Below, piece by piece: positions 34,733-44,192 of a stretch of 64,000 nucleotides of DNA; within the stretch, counting starts at the first letter, position 1; each line of letters starts with the position of its first letter. The stretch is from Geodermatophilus marinus (GTDB lineage: Bacteria; Actinomycetota; Actinomycetes; Mycobacteriales; Geodermatophilaceae), in assembly GCF_003428645.1 (NCBI RefSeq), contig NZ_QVQH01000003.1, forward strand, positions 151,611 through 215,610, read 5' to 3'. The position numbers and the translations under genes are program-made. The notes beneath the pieces were generated by a model. It ran no database searches, was not told where the DNA came from, and saw only the letters and a list, made by a program, of their open reading frames with translations.

Positions 34733-35868
34733 CCGGCGACCTCGGCGGGGGAGCGGCCGGGGCGACCGGCGGCGCCGGCGCGCCGTCCGTCGTCCTGGCC
34801 GGCGGCGGGACCGGCGGGCACATCGAGCCGATGCTCGCCCTCGCCGACGCGCTCGCCCGCCGACCGGGGCCGCGGGTGACCTGCCTGGGCACCGCCCGGG
34901 GCCTGGAGACCCGGCTGGTGCCGGCCCGCGGCTACGACCTGCGGCTCATCCCGCCGGTGCCGCTACCGCGCCGGCCCACCCCCGACCTGCTGAGGGTGCC
35001 GGGGCGGGTGCTCCGCGCGGTGGCCGAGACCCGCGCCCTGCTGCGCGAGCTGGACGCCGACGTGGTGGTGGGCTTCGGCGGGTACGTCGCCCTGCCGGCC
35101 TACCTGGCCGCCCGCCGGGAGCGGGTGCCGGTCGTCGTGCACGAGCAGAACGCCCTGCCCGGGCTGGCCAACCGGATCGGGGCGCGCCTGGCCGCCCGGG
35201 TCGCGGTCACCACCCCGGGCACGCCCCTGCGCGGCGGCGTGCACGTCGGCATGCCCCTGCGGACGGCGATCAGCCGGCTGGACCGCGCCGCCGCCCGGGC
35301 GGAGGCACGGGCCGCGTTCGGCCTGGACGCCGACCGGCCGACGCTGCTGGTCTTCGGCGGCTCGCAGGGCGCCGCGTCGCTCAACCGGGCCGCGACGGGG
35401 ACCGCAGGCGCGCTGACCGCCGCGGGGGTGCAGGTGCTGCACGCCCGCGGGCCCAAGAACAGCGACGTCACCGTGCCCCGCCGGCCGGCGGGTGCCGCAC
35501 CCTACGTCGTCGTCGACTACCTCGACCGCATGGACCTCGCCTACGCCGCGGCGGACCTGGCACTCTGCCGGGCGGGCGCGGTCACCGTGGCCGAGCTCTC
35601 GGCCGTCGGGCTGCCGGCGGCGTTCGTGCCGCTGCCGATCGGGAACGGGGAGCAGCGGCGCAACGCACTCCCGGTCGTGGCGGCCGGGGGCGGCCTGCTG
35701 GTGGACGACGCCGACCTGTCGCCGTCCTGGATCGAGGAGAACGTGGTCCCGCTGGTCACCGACCCCGCCGCGCTGGCCGGGTACGCCGCGCACGCCGCGG
35801 CGGCCGGGGTGCCGGACGCCGACGAGCGCCTGGCCGACCTGGTGCTCGAGGTGGCCCGTGCCCGCTGA
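34729..35868 (+). CDS. murG: UDP-GlcNAc:lipid I GlcNAc transferase MurG
   Basis: 379 residues. [20 protein letters not shown] is the N-terminal membrane- and phosphate-binding motif, [16 protein letters not shown] and [14 protein letters not shown] follow, and [12 protein letters not shown] with [19 protein letters not shown] are the donor-site motifs of GT28 enzymes. It converts lipid I to lipid II at the inner face of the membrane. GTG overlaps the ftsW stop; the next gene, murC, begins 11 bases before this stop. Confidence 0.95.
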   Translation: MTGDLGGGAAGATGGAGAPSVVLAGGGTGGHIEPMLALADALARRPGPRVTCLGTARGLETRLVPARGYDLRLIPPVPLPRRPTPDLLRVPGRVLRAVAETRALLRELDADVVVGFGGYVALPAYLAARRERVPVVVHEQNALPGLANRIGARLAARVAVTTPGTPLRGGVHVGMPLRTAISRLDRAAARAEARAAFGLDADRPTLLVFGGSQGAASLNRAATGTAGALTAAGVQVLHARGPKNSDVTVPRRPAGAAPYVVVDYLDRMDLAYAAADLALCRAGAVTVAELSAVGLPAAFVPLPIGNGEQRRNALPVVAAGGGLLVDDADLSPSWIEENVVPLVTDPAALAGYAAHAAAAGVPDADERLADLVLEVARAR

Positions 35869-37303
35869 CGACGTCGCCGCCTGGTCGGGCCCCGTGCCCT
35901 CGCCCGGGGAGCTGGGTGCGGTCCACTTCGTGGGCATCGGCGGGGCCGGGATGAGCGGCATCGCCCGGATCCTCCTGGCCCGGGGGGTGACCGTCTCCGG
36001 CAGCGACCGCCGCGACACCCCGACCCTGCTCGCGCTGCGCGCCCTCGGCGCCCGGGTGGAGCTCGGTCACGACCCCGCGCACCTGGGGGAGGCAGACACC
36101 GTGGTGGTGTCCACCGCCATCCGGGACGACAACCCCGAGCTCGCCGCGGCGCGGGAGCGGGGCCTGCGGGTGCTGCCCCGGGCCGTGGCCCTGGCCGCGG
36201 TCATGGCCGGCCGGCGCAGCGTGGCCGTCGCCGGCACCCACGGCAAGACCTCGACCACCTCCATGCTGACCGTCGCGGTGCAGGCCTGCGGTGCCGACCC
36301 GTCGTTCGCCATCGGCGGCGACCTCAACGAGTCCGGCAGCAACGCGCACGCCGGCGAGGGCGACGTGTTCGTGGCCGAGGCCGACGAGAGCGACCGCTCC
36401 TTCCTGCTGCTGTCGCCGTTCGGGGCCGTGGTCACCAACGTCGAGGCCGACCACCTGGACAACTACGGCGACCTGGCCGCCGTCGAGCAGGCCTTCGACC
36501 GGTTCCTGGGCACCGTCGACCCGGCCGGCTTCGTCGTGCTGTGCGCCGACGACCCCGGTGCGGCCCGGCTGATCGGCGTCCCCACCGGGGCGCGGGTGCG
36601 CACCTACGGCACCACCCCGGACGCCGACCTGCGGGTGCTCGACGTCGAGGTCGGCCCCGAGGCCACCGCGTGGACCGCCGTCCTGGACGGCCGCGTGCTC
36701 GGCCGGGTGCAGATCCGCGTGCCGGGGGAGCACATGGCGCGCAACAGCGCCGCCGCGCTGCTGGCCGGGCTGGAGCTCGGGCTGCCCGCGGAGGGCCTGG
36801 TGGCCGGCCTCGGCCGCTTCGGCGGCGTGCACCGGCGCTTCGAGCTCAAGGGCACCGTCGGCGGGGTCCGGGTCTACGACGACTACGCCCACCACCCGAC
36901 CGAGGTCGAGGCCCAGCTGCGGGCCGCCCGGGCGGTCGCCGGCACCGGCCGCGTGGTGGTGGCCTTCCAGCCGCACCTCTACAGCCGCACCCGGCAGTTC
37001 GCGGCCGGCTTCGGCGCGGCGCTCGGCCTGGCCGACGAGGTCGTGGTGATGGACGTCTACGGCGCCCGCGAGGACCCCGTGCCCGGGGTGACCGGCGCGA
37101 TGGTGGCCGAGGCGGTGCCGCTGCCCCCCGAGCGGGTCCGCTTCGAGCCGTCGTGGTCGGCTGCCGCGCCGGCGCTGGCCGACCGGGCCGGCCCCGGTGA
37201 CCTGGTGATCACCATGGGCGCCGGCAACGTGTCGATGGTCGGGCCCGAGGTGCTCGAGGCCCTGCGGGCGCGGCTGGCCGAGCCGGCGGACCCCGACCGG
37301 TGA
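35858..37303 (+). CDS. murC: UDP-N-acetylmuramate--L-alanine ligase MurC
   Basis: 481 residues. The N-terminal Rossmann domain starts [19 protein letters not shown], the ATP P-loop is [14 protein letters not shown], and [15 protein letters not shown] and [16 protein letters not shown] are the other Mur-ligase landmarks. It begins peptide-stem synthesis. The GTG at 35858 lies inside the end of murG (11-base overlap); a later GTG at about 35891 is possible but would drop little conserved sequence. The stop overlaps the ftsQ start. Confidence 0.94.
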   Translation: MPADDVAAWSGPVPSPGELGAVHFVGIGGAGMSGIARILLARGVTVSGSDRRDTPTLLALRALGARVELGHDPAHLGEADTVVVSTAIRDDNPELAAARERGLRVLPRAVALAAVMAGRRSVAVAGTHGKTSTTSMLTVAVQACGADPSFAIGGDLNESGSNAHAGEGDVFVAEADESDRSFLLLSPFGAVVTNVEADHLDNYGDLAAVEQAFDRFLGTVDPAGFVVLCADDPGAARLIGVPTGARVRTYGTTPDADLRVLDVEVGPEATAWTAVLDGRVLGRVQIRVPGEHMARNSAAALLAGLELGLPAEGLVAGLGRFGGVHRRFELKGTVGGVRVYDDYAHHPTEVEAQLRAARAVAGTGRVVVAFQPHLYSRTRQFAAGFGAALGLADEVVVMDVYGAREDPVPGVTGAMVAEAVPLPPERVRFEPSWSAAAPALADRAGPGDLVITMGAGNVSMVGPEVLEALRARLAEPADPDR

Positions 37304-38079
37304 ACCGCGCCGGGACGACCACCCGGGACCGCGCCGACGACCCGGCCGCGGCCCGGCGCCGGCCGGCCCGCCGCGCCGAGACCCCCGCCGACCGTCGCCG
37401 CCGGCTCTGGCTGCGGGGCGGGATCGGCGTGGCGGTGCTGGCCACGCTGGCCTGGGCGCTGTGGGCCAGCCCGCTGCTGGCGGTGCACGAGGTCCGCGTC
37501 GACGGGGCCGCCACGCTGGCCACCGCCGAGGTGGTCGAGGTGGCCGGCGTCGCGGAGGGGACCCCGCTGCTGCGGGTCGACGTGGCCGCCGCGGAGCGGC
37601 GGGTCTCCCGCCTGCCCCAGGTGGCCTCGGTCGAGGTGACCCGCGGGTGGCCGCGCAGCGTCGTGGTGACCGTGGTCGAGCGCGTGCCGGTCGCCGTCGT
37701 CGAGCAGGCCGGCACGCGGACGCTCGTCGACGCCGGGGGCGTGCTGTTCGGGACCGTCACCGGCCCGGCGCCGGCCGGGGCGGTGGACCTCGACGTCCGC
37801 GCGCCGGGGCCGGACGACCCGGCCACCCGCGCCGCGCTCGCCGCGCTCGTCGCCCTCCCGGAGGGGCTGCGCGAGGAGGTCGCCTCCGCCTCGGCGCGCA
37901 CCGCGGAGGACGTGACCCTGGAGCTCGCCGACGGCACCACCGTGCTCTGGGGCGGGGCGGAGCGGGCCGACGACAAGGCTGCCGCGCTGGTGGCGCTGCT
38001 GGACCAGGTGGCCGCCGGTGAGCTCGACCCGGCCGGGACGATCGACGTCAGCGCGCCCTCGGCGGTGGTCCTGCGCTGA
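37300..38079 (+). CDS. ftsQ: divisome protein FtsQ
   Basis: 259 residues. A strongly basic cytoplasmic N-terminus (about residues 1-45) precedes a single membrane helix (GIGVAVLATLAWALWASPLL), then the POTRA domain beginning VHEVRVDGAATLATAEVVEVAGV with GTPLLRVD and RLPQVASVEVTRGWPRSVVVTV, and the beta domain. FtsQ holds FtsL-FtsB in the divisome. The GTG overlaps the murC stop (GTGA). The next gene is an AhpD-like protein rather than ftsZ. Confidence 0.93.
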   Translation: MNRAGTTTRDRADDPAAARRRPARRAETPADRRRRLWLRGGIGVAVLATLAWALWASPLLAVHEVRVDGAATLATAEVVEVAGVAEGTPLLRVDVAAAERRVSRLPQVASVEVTRGWPRSVVVTVVERVPVAVVEQAGTRTLVDAGGVLFGTVTGPAPAGAVDLDVRAPGPDDPATRAALAALVALPEGLREEVASASARTAEDVTLELADGTTVLWGGAERADDKAAALVALLDQVAAGELDPAGTIDVSAPSAVVLR

Positions 38080-38088
38080 GCCCCGGGG

Positions 38089-38094
38089 CAGGCT
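38089..38094 (+). promoter_or_regulatory. -10-like CAGGCT six bases before the AhpD-like gene
   Basis: CAGGCT is one base from the TAGGCT element of the methyltransferase gene and ends exactly six bases before the GTG at 38101. There is no ribosome-binding site, so a leaderless transcript separate from ftsQ is likely. Confidence 0.45.
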
Positions 38095-38100
38095 GTCGGG

Positions 38101-38685
38101 GTGTCCGACACCCCCGCCAGCCGGTTCCCCGTCCCCGCGCCCCACCAGCTCGCCCCCGAGCTGCGCGAGCGCTACGCCGCCGTCGAGGAGCGCTCCGGCT
38201 TCCTCCCGAACGTGTTCGCCGCCCTTGCCTGGCGCCCGGCCGAGGCGGCGGCGTTCTTCGCGCTGCACGACGCGCTCATGGACAAGGAGACCCCGGGCCT
38301 GTCCAAGGCCGACCGCGAGCTCGTCGTGGTGGCGACCAGCGCGGCCAACGACTGCCTGTACTGCGTGGTGGCGCACGGGGCCATCGCCCGGATCCGGGCC
38401 CGGGACCCGCACATCGCCGACCAGGTCGCCGTCGACTGGCGCAAGGCGCCGCTGCCGCCGCGGATGCACGCGGTGCTCGACGTGGCGGTGCGGCTGGCGG
38501 TCGAGCCGGCCGCGGTGACCGCGGCCGACCTCGACCGGCTGCGCGGCCACGGGCTCACCGAGGACGACGTCTGGGACGTCGGCGCGATCGTCTCGCTGTT
38601 CGCGCTGTCCAACCGGCTGGCGCACTGGGCGGCCATCCCGCCGAACGAGGAGTTCTACCTCATGGGCCGGCTACCGCGGAGCTGA
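38101..38685 (+). CDS. AhpD-like / carboxymuconolactone decarboxylase family peroxidase-related protein
   Basis: 194 residues. The AhpD-fold core has the redox motif DCLYCVVAHG (CxxC-x3-H), preceded by GLSKADRELVVVATSAAN, and a C-terminal part with LFALSNRLAHWAAIPPNEEFYLMGR typical of the peroxidase-related enzyme subgroup. It probably reduces peroxides or disulfides through the CxxC pair. It is placed between ftsQ and ftsZ, which is not its usual location, and appears to have its own promoter element (CAGGCT). Confidence 0.88.
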   Translation: MSDTPASRFPVPAPHQLAPELRERYAAVEERSGFLPNVFAALAWRPAEAAAFFALHDALMDKETPGLSKADRELVVVATSAANDCLYCVVAHGAIARIRARDPHIADQVAVDWRKAPLPPRMHAVLDVAVRLAVEPAAVTAADLDRLRGHGLTEDDVWDVGAIVSLFALSNRLAHWAAIPPNEEFYLMGRLPRS

Positions 38686-39036
38686 CGACCGCCGGCGACG
38701 GAGCGACCGCGTTCCGTCGCCGGCCCCATCGGCGGACGACACGCGCGGCGGCGCGACACGCCCGGGCGGCCCGGTGACTTCGTCGGATCCGCGCTCGCGG
38801 CGTGTCGGTGCCTTCGACCTCCACTCGAGACGTTCCCGCCGCGGGTCGTCACCGATCGTGATGCGCGTGTGACCTCTGGGTCGCATGCGGGCCCTGCGAT
38901 CGGCCGGCAGCGACACGCCGGGTCGTTGCGGGTGTTTGTCGCACCTGTCGGGCCCACCTAACTTCGTCCGCGTCGACCCAGTTGACATAACTATAAGGCT
39001 TTACCTGAGGATGAGGGTCGAGGTCGGGAGCCCCAC
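38686..39036 (+). promoter_or_regulatory. ftsZ upstream regulatory region with GACAC motifs
   Basis: 351 bases with no gene. GACAC, the core WhiA-binding sequence in Streptomyces, occurs at 38738-38742, 38755-38759 and 38912-38916 and as GTGTC at 38802-38806. A promoter candidate is TTGTCG (38936-38941), 17 bases, TAACTT (38959-38964). Next comes an unusually A/T-rich stretch beginning TTGACATAACTATAAGG (38982-38998), similar to sequence before ftsZ in other actinobacteria, then the ribosome-binding site GGGAG before the ATG. WhiA control is an inference. Confidence 0.6.
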
Positions 39037-40311
39037 ATGACACCTCCGCACAACTACCTCGCGGTCATCAAGGTCGTCGGCATCGGCGGCGGCGGGGTGA
39101 ACGCGGTCAACCGGATGATCGAAGTCGGCCTCAAGGGGGTCGAGTTCATCGCCATCAACACCGACGCGCAGGCGCTGCTGATGAGCGACGCCGACGTCAA
39201 GCTCGACGTCGGTCGCGAGCTCACCCGCGGGCTGGGCGCCGGCGCCCAGCCCGATGTCGGGCGCCAGGCCGCCGAGGACCACCGCGAGGAGATCGAAGAG
39301 GTGCTCAAGGGCGCCGACATGGTCTTCGTGACCGCGGGGGAGGGCGGCGGCACCGGCACCGGCGGCGCGCCCGTCGTCGCCTCGATCGCCCGCAAGCTCG
39401 GCGCGCTGACCATCGGCGTGGTCACCCGCCCCTTCTCCTTCGAGGGGAAGCGGCGGGCGGTCCAGGCCGAGTCCGGGATCGAGGAGCTGCGCAACGAGTG
39501 CGACACGCTCATCGTCATCCCCAACGACCGGTTGCTGCAGCTCGGTGACCGCAACGTCAGCGTCATGGACGCCTTCCGCACCGCCGACCAGGTGCTGCTC
39601 TCCGGTGTCCAGGGCATCACCGACCTGATCACCACGCCCGGTCTGATCAACCTGGACTTCGCCGACGTCAAGTCGGTCATGTCCGGGGCCGGTTCGGCGC
39701 TCATGGGCATCGGCAGCGCCCGCGGGGACAACCGCGCCCTGCTCGCCGCCGAGCAGGCGATCGCCAGCCCGCTGCTGGAGGCCTCCATGGAGGGCGCGCA
39801 CGGCGTGCTGCTCTCCATCTCCGGCGGGTCGGACCTCGGGCTGTTCGAGATCAACGAGGCCGCCTCGCTGGTCTCCGACGCCGCGCACGCCGACGCCAAC
39901 ATCATCTTCGGTGCGGTCATCGACGACGCCCTCGGTGACGAGGTGCGGGTGACCGTCATCGCCGCCGGCTTCGACGGTGGGCGGCCCGTCGGCCGCAAGG
40001 ACGCCCCGGCGGCCGCCGCCCCGGCCGCGACGCCGTCGGCCTCCCGGCTGCCCGGTGGGTCGCAGCCGGTCGGGTCGGTCCGGCCGGCGCCGACGGGGGA
40101 GCGGCTGGTCGGCCAGGCGCCGGCCGCGCCGCAGGCCCAGCGCACCCCGCCGCCCACCTCCCAGGTGCCCTCGCGGCCGGCCACCGGCGGCGGGATCACC
40201 GTCCCGCCGCTGCCGCCGGTGCAGGGCGGGGTGCAGTCGGGTGCGCGGCGCCCGCTGACCAACGAGGACTTCGACGAGGAGCTCGACATCCCGGAGTTCC
40301 TGCGCCAGTGA
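39037..40311 (+). CDS. ftsZ: cell division GTPase FtsZ
   Basis: 424 residues. [15 protein letters not shown] and the tubulin signature [15 protein letters not shown] form the GTP site; [18 protein letters not shown] and the T7 loop region [14 protein letters not shown] (with the catalytic Asp) follow. After about residue 310 an Ala/Pro-rich linker leads to the C-terminal peptide [12 protein letters not shown], which binds SepF. It polymerises into the Z-ring. The ATG at 39037 has GGGAG at suitable spacing. It is not coupled to the gene before it. Confidence 0.97.
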   Translation: MTPPHNYLAVIKVVGIGGGGVNAVNRMIEVGLKGVEFIAINTDAQALLMSDADVKLDVGRELTRGLGAGAQPDVGRQAAEDHREEIEEVLKGADMVFVTAGEGGGTGTGGAPVVASIARKLGALTIGVVTRPFSFEGKRRAVQAESGIEELRNECDTLIVIPNDRLLQLGDRNVSVMDAFRTADQVLLSGVQGITDLITTPGLINLDFADVKSVMSGAGSALMGIGSARGDNRALLAAEQAIASPLLEASMEGAHGVLLSISGGSDLGLFEINEAASLVSDAAHADANIIFGAVIDDALGDEVRVTVIAAGFDGGRPVGRKDAPAAAAPAATPSASRLPGGSQPVGSVRPAPTGERLVGQAPAAPQAQRTPPPTSQVPSRPATGGGITVPPLPPVQGGVQSGARRPLTNEDFDEELDIPEFLRQ

Positions 40312-40314
40312 AAG

Positions 40315-40369
40315 GGCCCTCCTGCCCCCCGCAGCTCGCACGCTCGCTGCGGGCCCCTGCAGGAGGGCC
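40315..40369. repeat. dispersed palindromic element, copy 1; possible ftsZ terminator
   Basis: GGCCCTCCTGC (40315-40325) pairs with GCAGGAGGGCC (40359-40369), and an inner dyad CGCAGC (40330-40335) / GCTGCG (40346-40351) gives a nested stem. Read on the minus strand it contains CTGCAGG, AGCGAGCGTGCGAG and GGGGGGCAGGAGG, in the same order as the copy at 44139-44192. It begins three bases after the ftsZ stop and may end its transcript. A more decayed related stretch follows to about 40470. Confidence 0.72.
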
Positions 40370-40489
40370 GTTCCAGTCCCTCACCGGGGCGGGCCCCTGC
40401 ACAGGGGCCGCACCCTTCCCCCCACGCCGCGCAGGCTCGGCGCGGGCCCCTGAGGGGTGGCCGTTCCACTGCGTCACCGGCGTCGTGCC

Positions 40490-41221
40490 GTGAGCTCGCT
40501 CCCGGCCGCCTCGCCGGCGGTGCGACCCCGCAGGGTCGTCACCGACCGGCGGGGCGGCCGCTCCTCGGCCCCGTACGACACGTTCAACCTCGGCGACCAC
40601 GTCGGTGACGACCCCGCCGACGTGGCCGCCAACCGCGCCCGCCTCGCCGCCGAGCTCGGCGTGCCCGGGGAGCACCTGGTGTGGATGCAGCAGGTCCACG
40701 GCACCGGCGTGGCGGTGGTCGACGGGCCCGTCACGGGTGCCCTGCCGGCGACCGACGCGGTCGTGACCCGCACGCCCGGCCTGGTGCTCTGCGTGCTGGT
40801 CGCCGACTGCGTCCCGGTGCTCCTGGCCGACGCGGCCGCCGGCGTGGTCGCCGCGGTGCACGCCGGCCGGGAGGGCGTCCGGACGGGCGTCGTCCCCGCG
40901 GCGCTCGCGGCGATGCGCCGGCTGGGCAGTCGCCCCGCCGACGTCACCGCCCTGCTCGGCCCCGCCGTGTGCGGCGCCTGCTACGAGGTGCCCCGCGCGA
41001 TGCAGGCGGAGGTGGCGCGGGTCGCCCCCGCCGCCGCCGTGCGCACCCGCCGTGGGACGCCCGCCCTCGACCTGCGCGCCGGGGTGGCCGAGCTGCTGGG
41101 GGCCGCCGGCGTCGGCCAGGTGGTGCACGACCCCCGCTGCACCGTCGAGGACCGGCGGCTGTTCTCCCACCGTAGCGACGACGTGACCGGACGCCAGGCC
41201 GGGGTCGTCTGGCTCGGCTGA
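40490..41221 (+). CDS. pgeF: PgeF/YfiH laccase-domain protein (purine nucleoside phosphorylase/peptidoglycan editing factor)
   Basis: 243 residues. The DUF152/Cu-oxidase_4 landmarks are all present: WMQQVHGTGVAVVDG (metal His), VLVADCVPVLLAD (Cys), AAVHAGREG (His), LGPAVCGACYEVP and RLFSHRSDDVTGRQAG. Family members have been shown to act as purine nucleoside phosphorylase/adenosine deaminase and as peptidoglycan editing factors. The GTG at 40490 is the last start before conserved sequence; no ribosome-binding site is evident. The position after ftsZ is the standard actinobacterial order. Confidence 0.88.
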   Translation: MSSLPAASPAVRPRRVVTDRRGGRSSAPYDTFNLGDHVGDDPADVAANRARLAAELGVPGEHLVWMQQVHGTGVAVVDGPVTGALPATDAVVTRTPGLVLCVLVADCVPVLLADAAAGVVAAVHAGREGVRTGVVPAALAAMRRLGSRPADVTALLGPAVCGACYEVPRAMQAEVARVAPAAAVRTRRGTPALDLRAGVAELLGAAGVGQVVHDPRCTVEDRRLFSHRSDDVTGRQAGVVWLG

Positions 41222-41235
41222 GGGAGTATCGCGGC

Positions 41236-41976
41236 GTGACCTCACCCGCCGACCGCCTCGCCGCGGTCCGGGCGCGGGTCGACGCCGCGGCGCGGGCCGC
41301 CGGGCGCGACCCCGCCGCGGTGTCGCTCGTGGCGATCAGCAAGACCTGGCCGGCCGCCGCCGTGCGGGAGCTGGCCGGCCTGGGGCTGGCCGACTTCGGC
41401 GAGAACCGCGCCCAGGAGCTCACGGCCAAGGCGGCCGAGCTGGACGACCTCGACCTGCGCTGGCACTTCGTCGGCCAGCTCCAGCGCAACAAGGCCGCCG
41501 CCGTCGCCCGGCTGGGCGCGGTCGTCCACTCGGTCGACCGCGCCTCCCTGGCCCGCACGCTGGGTCGCGCGGGTGCCGACGCCGGCCGGCCGGTCGAGGT
41601 CCTCGTCCAGGTCGACCTCGGCGGTCCGGAGGGCGAGCTGGCCGCCCGGGGCGGCGCGGCACCCGCGGACGTGCCCACCCTCGCCGACGTCGTCGCCGCC
41701 GACCCCGGCCTGCGGCTGCTCGGTCTCATGGCGGTCGCCCCGCGCGACGCCGACCCCGCACCGGCGTTCGCCCGGCTGGCCGCCCTCGCCGAGCGGGTCC
41801 GCGCCGACCACCCCGGGGCCACGGAGGTGTCGGCGGGCATGAGCGCCGACCTCGAGGCGGCGGTCGCGGCGGGCAGCACCCTCGTGCGTGTCGGAACCGC
41901 CCTCTTCGGGGAGCGCCCCCTACCCTCGCCGGAAGACGAGTCACACCAGTCACACGGGTCCCAGGGGTCCGGGTGA
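41236..41976 (+). CDS. yggS: YggS/PROSC-type pyridoxal phosphate homeostasis protein
   Basis: 246 residues. The PLP-binding Lys lies in [12 protein letters not shown], followed by [42 protein letters not shown] and [28 protein letters not shown], all typical of this family. It binds PLP and buffers vitamin B6 pools; no enzyme reaction is known. The GTG follows a GAGTAT hexamer by exactly six bases, suggesting a leaderless start, 14 bases after pgeF. Standard neighbour of ftsZ and sepF. Confidence 0.93.
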   Translation: MTSPADRLAAVRARVDAAARAAGRDPAAVSLVAISKTWPAAAVRELAGLGLADFGENRAQELTAKAAELDDLDLRWHFVGQLQRNKAAAVARLGAVVHSVDRASLARTLGRAGADAGRPVEVLVQVDLGGPEGELAARGGAAPADVPTLADVVAADPGLRLLGLMAVAPRDADPAPAFARLAALAERVRADHPGATEVSAGMSADLEAAVAAGSTLVRVGTALFGERPLPSPEDESHQSHGSQGSG

Positions 41977-42007
41977 CCGACGCGCTGCACCCGGAGGGGA
42001 AGGGCTG

Positions 42008-42850
42008 ATGGCCGGAGCCATGCGGAAGATGGGCATCTACCTCGGTCTGGTCGAGGACGACGACGCCCGCGCCTACGGCCGGTACGACGCCCGCCAGGCC
42101 GAGTACGCCGACCGGCACGACCGGCTGGACGAGCGGGGTGCCGACGAGCGCCGCTACACCCGCTACGCCGACGACGACGGCTACGACCCCTACAAGGGCG
42201 CCTCCTACAAGGGTGACCGGTACGAGGACCCGTACAAGGACGACCACTACGGGGACCCCGGCTACGGCGACCACGACTTCGAGGCCGAGGCCGACCCCGC
42301 GCCGGTCCCGGACCCCGAGCCCGCCCCGCTCCCGCGCCGTCCGGCCCCCGCCCGCCGGCTGGACCTCGCCCCCTCCGCCGACCGTCCCGAGCGCCCCCTC
42401 CGCGCCGCGGGGCTGACCCCCGCCGGTGCCACCGCGGCCGGCGCGGCGTCCTCGCCCGGCGCGGGCGCCGGTGGCGGTGCCGCGGGTCTGGCCGTGCGCG
42501 AACCGGTGGTCGCCCCCGTGGCCGCCGCGCCGGAGCCGGCGCCCGCCCCGGCCCCCGCTCCCGCCCCGAAGCCCTACCGGATCACCACGCTGCACCCACG
42601 GACGTACAACGAGGCGCGCCAGATCGGGGAGAGCTTCCGCGACGGCATGCCGGTGATCATGAACCTCACCGAGATGGACGACGCCGACGCGAAGCGGCTC
42701 GTGGACTTCGCTGCGGGCCTCTCGTTCGGCCTGCGCGGTAGTATCGAGCGCGTCACGAACAAGGTGTTCCTCCTCAGTCCGAGGGACGTCGACGTGACGG
42801 CCGAGGACAAGGCGCGGATCCGCGAGGGCGGCTTCTTCAACCAGTCCTGA
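42008..42850 (+). CDS. sepF: SepF, FtsZ membrane anchor
   Basis: 280 residues. The N-terminal amphipathic membrane-targeting segment is [15 protein letters not shown], an acidic Tyr/Asp-rich and then Ala/Pro-rich linker runs to about residue 190, and the C-terminal SepF core is [42 protein letters not shown] and [12 protein letters not shown]. SepF binds the FtsZ tail and ties it to the membrane in actinobacteria, which lack FtsA. The ATG at 42008 has GGAGGGGAAGG upstream; an in-frame ATG at 42020 is the alternative. Confidence 0.94.
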   Translation: MAGAMRKMGIYLGLVEDDDARAYGRYDARQAEYADRHDRLDERGADERRYTRYADDDGYDPYKGASYKGDRYEDPYKDDHYGDPGYGDHDFEAEADPAPVPDPEPAPLPRRPAPARRLDLAPSADRPERPLRAAGLTPAGATAAGAASSPGAGAGGGAAGLAVREPVVAPVAAAPEPAPAPAPAPAPKPYRITTLHPRTYNEARQIGESFRDGMPVIMNLTEMDDADAKRLVDFAAGLSFGLRGSIERVTNKVFLLSPRDVDVTAEDKARIREGGFFNQS

Positions 42851-42898
42851 GGCCGGACGACTGGCCGGCACGCGAGGTGCCCTGACCGAACGAGGACC

Positions 42899-43195
42899 GT
42901 GGCTCTCTTCTGGCAGATCGTGTCGTCGGTCCTGCTCGTCTTCCTCGTGCTGCTGTTCGCGCGGTTCGTCGTTGACTGGGTGATGGTCCTGGCCCGCAGC
43001 TGGCGTCCATCGGGGCTCGTCGCCGCCGGCCTGGAGGTCGTCTACGCCACCACGGACCCGCCCCTCAAGGCCATCCGCAAGGTGATCCCCCCCTTGAACC
43101 TGGGGTCGATCCGGCTGGACCTCGCGTTTATGGTGCTCCTGATCGCCGTGTACATCCTGCGGAGCATCACGACCCAGCTGGCCCTCACCGCGTGA
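42899..43195 (+). CDS. yggT: YggT family membrane protein
   Basis: 98 residues with two hydrophobic blocks ([20 protein letters not shown] and [18 protein letters not shown]) around the family motif [23 protein letters not shown]. Function is not established; it lies between sepF and divIVA throughout actinobacteria and may help cell-wall growth at the pole or septum. The GTG start at 42899 has GAGGA at close spacing. Confidence 0.92.
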   Translation: MALFWQIVSSVLLVFLVLLFARFVVDWVMVLARSWRPSGLVAAGLEVVYATTDPPLKAIRKVIPPLNLGSIRLDLAFMVLLIAVYILRSITTQLALTA

Positions 43196-43295
43196 CCACC
43201 TCACGCGGCCGATCCGGCCGGACCGGTCCTCGGCCCGGGGCTCCCACCCCGCCGCGGACCTCCCTGTGCCCGCTGTCCGACCCGAGGTGAGCCCG

Positions 43296-44012
43296 ATGCC
43301 ACTCACGCCTGCCGACGTGCACAACGTCGTCTTCAAGAAGCCGCCGATCGGTAAGCGGGGCTACGACGAGGACGAGGTCGACGCCTTCCTCGACGTCGTC
43401 GAGGCCGAGCTGGCCCGGCTCATCGAGGAGAACAACGAGCTGCGGTCCGGGTCGGCCACCGGCCGCACCCGGCCGGCCGAGGCCGAGCCGACGCCCGCCC
43501 CGGCCCCGGCGCCGCCGCCCCCGCCGGCTCCCCGCGAGGACGACAGCGCCCGCGCCTCGCGGATGCTGGCGCTGGCCACCGAGACCGCCGACAAGTACGT
43601 CAACGAGGCCAAGGCCCAGGCCGACCAGATGGTCTCCACGGCCCAGACCAACAGCGAGCGCATGGTCGCCGACGCCCGCGCCAAGAGCGAGCAGCTGGTC
43701 TCCGAGGCCAAGATGCGCGCCGACTCGATGGTCGGCGACGCGCGCACCCGCGCCGACACGATGGAGCGGGAGTCCCGCGCCAAGGCCGCCGCCCTCGAGC
43801 AGGACGCCGAGCGCCGGCACGGCGAGGTGATGGGCTCGCTGGAGGAGAAGCGCAGCAGCCTGGAGCGCAAGATCGAGGAGCTGCGCACGTTCGAGCGCGA
43901 GTACCGCACCCGGTTGCGGTCCTACCTCGAGTCCCACCTGCGGGACCTCGACAGCCGCGGGTCGGCCGAGCCGGCGTCCAACAGCCGCCAGGCCACGCAC
44001 GCCGGCGCCTGA
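43296..44012 (+). CDS. divIVA: polar growth protein DivIVA/Wag31
   Basis: 238 residues. The start is the ATG at 43296, preceded by GAGGTGAG; it yields the conserved membrane-binding opening [31 protein letters not shown] split over the first 35 residues. An Ala/Pro-rich hinge (about residues 60-85) leads to a long coiled coil (about 90-215) rich in Ala, Glu, Lys and Arg. Wag31 directs tip growth and recruits wall synthesis. It is the last gene of the dcw region and is followed by a strong terminator. Confidence 0.95.
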   Translation: MPLTPADVHNVVFKKPPIGKRGYDEDEVDAFLDVVEAELARLIEENNELRSGSATGRTRPAEAEPTPAPAPAPPPPPAPREDDSARASRMLALATETADKYVNEAKAQADQMVSTAQTNSERMVADARAKSEQLVSEAKMRADSMVGDARTRADTMERESRAKAAALEQDAERRHGEVMGSLEEKRSSLERKIEELRTFEREYRTRLRSYLESHLRDLDSRGSAEPASNSRQATHAGA

Positions 44013-44026
44013 CGCACCGAACGCGC

Positions 44027-44060
44027 GAGGGCCCCCGGACCGGACGGTCCGGGGGCCCTC
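44027..44060. terminator. strong hairpin terminator after divIVA
   Basis: GAGGGCCCCCGGACC (44027-44041) pairs perfectly with GGTCCGGGGGCCCTC (44046-44060) around GGAC. It lies 15 bases after the divIVA stop, between convergent divIVA and the ABC-permease gene. Confidence 0.88.
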
Positions 44061-44138
44061 TCGCGTGCTGGTGCCGCTCCCGGCGCGCGCCGGGGGAGGG
44101 CGGCCCCGTCCGGAGGCTCGCCGCGAGCCTGCGAGCGC

Positions 44139-44192
44139 GGCCCCCTGCAGGGTCCCGCCCCGAGCGTGCGAGGGGTGGGGGGCAGGGGGTCC
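44139..44192 (+). repeat. dispersed palindromic element, copy 2
   Basis: Contains CTGCAGGGTCCCGCCCCGAG, then CGTGCGAGGGGTGGGGGGCAG. The same sequence order is found reversed at 40315-40369 and, with a G-run, at 63895-63949. It abuts the permease stop codon at 44193. A neighbouring GGCTCGCCGCGAGC segment (about 44114) is shared with the element at 56938-57030. Confidence 0.75.
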
